Shown: piece by piece, positions 6,701-7,671 of the stretch
How the letters are laid out: every line of letters starts with the position of its first letter
Position numbering within the stretch: the first letter of the stretch is position 1
Assembly (NCBI GenBank): GCA_964634885.1
Contig: CAZWLN010000099.1
Coordinates: forward strand, 1-7,671
Origin: DAINRZ01 sp964634885
GTDB taxonomy: Bacteria; Bacteroidota; Ignavibacteria; Kapaibacteriales; UBA2268
Reading direction: 5' to 3'
Length of the DNA stretch: 7,671 bases
The notes under the pieces: generated by a model
Told to the model about the DNA's origin: nothing
What the model saw: the letters and a program-made list of their open reading frames with translations, nothing else
Database searches by the model: none
Program-made: the position numbers and the translations under genes

Positions 6701-7041
6701 CCGGCGGAGACCTCCTGCCCTGGATGTTCCGCAAATTCAAGGTCGGTCCAATCATCGGCAAGCGTACATGGGGCGGACTCGTAGGAATATCCGGCTATCC
6801 CGGCCTGATGGACGGCGGCTTCGTTACATCACCCAACCTCGGCCTCTTTGCTGAAGAAGGCTGGATTTGCGAGAATGTAGGCACTCCTCCCGACATCGAA
6901 GTCGAGCAGATGCCCGGCCCTGTTGCCGAAGGTAAAGACCCGCAGCTCGACAAGGCAATCGAAGTAATAATGGATATGTTGAAAAAGGCACCTCCTGTCA
7001 AGCACACCAAGCCTCCGTACCCTGTGAAAGTAAAGAAATAG
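3745..7041 (+). CDS. Tricorn-type protease, S41 family, exported
   Basis: This 1098-residue protein is a tricorn-protease homologue; archaeal tricorn, of similar length, degrades peptides to short products. Residues 1-24 (MKKVTLILF, ending SRSQ) are a signal peptide, so it should act in the periplasm or beyond. Residues about 30-530 are the propeller region with repeated FSPDGK-type motifs (near 76-82, 166-171, 359-364, 406-409, 451-454). A Lys/Asp/Glu-rich linker covers about 547-588 before the typical DIDGIERRI (592-600). The C1 region holds the catalytic His in VGHSY (His763), a PDZ-like domain lies at about 776-870, and the C2 region has the nucleophile Ser in NAGSGGD (Ser986), RTWGG (1007-1011) and the Glu of ENVG (Glu1043). 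His, Ser and Glu of the tricorn tetrad are present; the residue before His is Gly rather than the Ser of the archaeal enzyme. I chose ATG at 3745 because MKK begins a normal signal peptide; ATG at 3739 and TTG at 3715 are also in frame but weaker. It is divergent from the propeller gene and followed by repeats. Confidence 0.95.
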   Translation: MKKVTLILFTLAVLAASSTVSRSQVNTADTRMMSQPAVSADKIAFIYANDLWTAGLDGSNPKRLTVDEGIESTPFFSPDGKWIAFSAQYDGNNDVFIIPSEGGVPKRLTWHPSPDLACGFTPDGKKVMYTSAGASPIGRLTYLYTVSINGGFPEQVKVQSADKAAFSPDGKRVAYTPLRKAFNQWKHYRGGTVSTIWICTLSDYSVEKIPQPEGFCNDVDMMWAGDYIYFTSDRNGEFNLFSYNTKTKEVKQLTNYTDFPIQAASCGNGKIIYEQAGYLFLYDIKLNTSQKLTVPIAADLLTLRPRFINGSRYITGGSISPTGTRAVFDVRGEIITLPADKGDPRNLTNTTGAHEKNPTWSPDGRYIAYFSDESGEYEIVLAPHDGKGEKKKFKPGGAGFYYNLDWSPDSKKLSFVDCSCTLYYLDIETGKVKKVAQEKTYNSGYSIAGSWSPDSRWMAYTLITENWLHRVWLYNLEEDKSYMLTDGMADVTEPVFDASGKYLYFLGSTDAGPVRQWFDQSNIDMDMTSGLYLAVLSKDSLSPLAKVNDEEKPKPEVKDESDASKKDKEATDKSKDKTKDKKDKEEKRTVIDIDGIERRIQSIPAVQGRIFNLQSGKEGEVYYQEYKDGDNPASNLHKYDLAKSKDEVILPGCYAYQISADRNKVLLRTSGWYITALAGKPDLSQGKLKTEALEVYIDPPTEWKQIYDEVWRINRDYFYDPNYHGADWKAMKARYDQFIPHLSCRADLNRVIQWLCSELVVGHSYSGGGDYFIDKPYIPVGLLGADYAIKNDRYQFSKIFGGLNWNPGMRSPLTEPGVNVKEGDYLISVNGADLKSDENIFKRFENTSGKIVEITVADNPEGKDAKTYKVVPIGNEYFLRMKDWVEGNMKYVEKATNGKVAYVWVPDTYAGGHEYFKRYFFPQADKQAIIVDERFNGGGLVADYVIDILKREYICSNATRYGDDQRVPGGSIQGPKVMLINENAGSGGDLLPWMFRKFKVGPIIGKRTWGGLVGISGYPGLMDGGFVTSPNLGLFAEEGWICENVGTPPDIEVEQMPGPVAEGKDPQLDKAIEVIMDMLKKAPPVKHTKPPYPVKVKK

Positions 7042-7094
7042 TTAATCAAGTTCATAAAGTTCGTCAAGTTTATAAAGTTTATAAAGTTTATAAA
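7041..7094. repeat. 9-bp minisatellite after the tricorn gene
   Basis: Six 9-bp units begin on the last base of the tricorn stop codon: GTTAATCAA, GTTCATAAA, GTTCGTCAA, then three identical GTTTATAAA. The identical copies are at the distal end, pointing to recent slippage there. Related units occur at 1505-1522, 1545-1562 and 1674-1700. Because the unit is a multiple of three, it gives a spurious repeating peptide (FIN/LIN type) on the minus strand. Confidence 0.85.
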
Positions 7095-7101
7095 GAAAGA
7101 C

Positions 7102-7134
7102 AACCTGCCGAAGGTTCCAAACCTTCGGCAGGTT
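7102..7134 (+). terminator. Perfect hairpin after the tricorn gene
   Basis: AACCTGCCGAAGGTT (7102-7116) and AACCTTCGGCAGGTT (7120-7134) form a perfect 15-bp stem with a CCA loop, 60 nt past the tricorn stop. The following TTTAATTTT is a broken T-run, so termination is plausible but not certain. It belongs to the palindrome family with decayed copies at 101-132 and 1874-1907, so it may have been recruited as a terminator. Confidence 0.5.
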
Positions 7135-7150
7135 TAATTTTGAAGAGCAC

Positions 7151-7671
7151 GGCGCGTCTTTCCCCCGCCTTGGACAAGGAGGAGCGCAGTTAATTAAGAA
7201 TTACGAATGAAGAATGACAAATGTAAGAATAAGCAGTGCAGGAGCGTCTTTCCCCAGCCTTGGATAAGGAGGAGCGCAGTTAATTAAGAATTACGAATGA
7301 AGAATGACAAATGTAAGAATAAGCAGTGCAGGAGCGTCTTTCCCCAGCCTTGGATAAGGAGGAGCGCAGTTAATTAAGAATTACGAATGAAGAATGACAA
7401 ATGTAAGAATAAGCAGTGCAGGAGCGTCTTTCCCCAGCCTTGGATAAGGAGGAGCGCAGTTAATTAAGAATTACGAATGAAGAATGACAAATGTAAGAAT
7501 AAGCAGCGCAGGAGCGTCTTTCCCCCGCCTTGGATAAGGAGGAGCGCAGTTAATTAAGAATTACGAATGAAGAATGACGAATGTAAGAAAAAGCAGCGCA
7601 GGAGCGTCTTTCCCCCGCCTTGGATAAGGAGGAGCGCAGTTAATTAAGAATTACGAATGAAGAATGACGAA
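7151..7671. repeat. 90-bp tandem repeat array, at least 5.8 copies
   Basis: Units start at 7151, 7241, 7331, 7421, 7511 and 7601, the last cut by the window edge. Copies 2 and 3 are identical; copy 4 differs from them by one base (7507); copies 5 and 6 share several variants (CCCCCGCC rather than CCCCAGCC, GACGA rather than GACAA); copy 1 is the most different at its start. Each unit has a 48-nt part containing CGCCTTGGATAAGGAGG, close to the hairpins at 1459 and 1628, and a 42-nt part of six 7-bp units (TAATTAA, GAATTAC, GAATGAA, GAATGAC, AAATGTA, AGAATAA). All six frames contain stop codons in every unit, so the array is non-coding. There are no unique spacers, so it is not CRISPR. Confidence 0.95.

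Noticed and set aside
7151..7671. Possible CRISPR array or coding repeat
   Set aside because: The 90-bp units are near-identical throughout with no unique spacers, and every unit carries stop codons in all six frames.

Overview
The window looks like chromosome of a Bacteroidota/Chlorobiota-group (FCB) bacterium. The main reason is a C-terminal type IX secretion (T9SS) sorting domain on one protein, a signal largely confined to that group. The many small palindromic and minisatellite repeats between genes resemble those I associate with lineages such as Ignavibacteria or Kapabacteria. The genus cannot be fixed from this sequence alone.

Layout. From 1 to 206 there are remnants of palindromic repeats and a good intrinsic terminator that ends the first gene. 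From 207 to 1187 (minus strand) lies a secreted ankyrin-repeat protein. From 1188 to 1932 there is no gene: first AT-rich upstream DNA, then a dense mosaic of 7-bp and 9-bp minisatellites and perfect hairpins. From 1933 to 3439 (minus strand) a two-gene unit reads away from the centre: a beta-propeller protein with a T9SS sorting domain (2060-3439), followed 4 nt later by a 40-codon gene for a short secreted peptide (1933-2055) with a strong ribosome binding site. The stretch 3440-3744 is a divergent intergenic region with one inverted repeat and one weak promoter candidate. From 3745 to 7041 (plus strand) lies a large tricorn-type protease with its own signal peptide. From 7042 to the end there is a 9-bp minisatellite, a perfect hairpin and a 90-bp tandem array that runs off the window edge.

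How the genes relate. All four proteins carry N-terminal signal peptides, so this is a cluster of envelope or exported proteins. Two contain beta-propellers and one contains ankyrin repeats. The genes share no obvious pathway. The propeller protein and the small peptide are probably co-transcribed; the tricorn gene is divergent from them.

The most notable signals are: an abrupt change in base composition inside the propeller gene (about 46% GC for the N-terminal half, about 26% for the C-terminal half with the sorting domain); the short secreted peptide; and the modular relationship between the intergenic repeats, in which the 90-bp tandem unit appears to be built from the same palindrome and 7-bp modules seen near 1.4-1.7 kb. 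I see no CRISPR array, transposase, tRNA, rRNA or clearly new defence or biosynthetic system.
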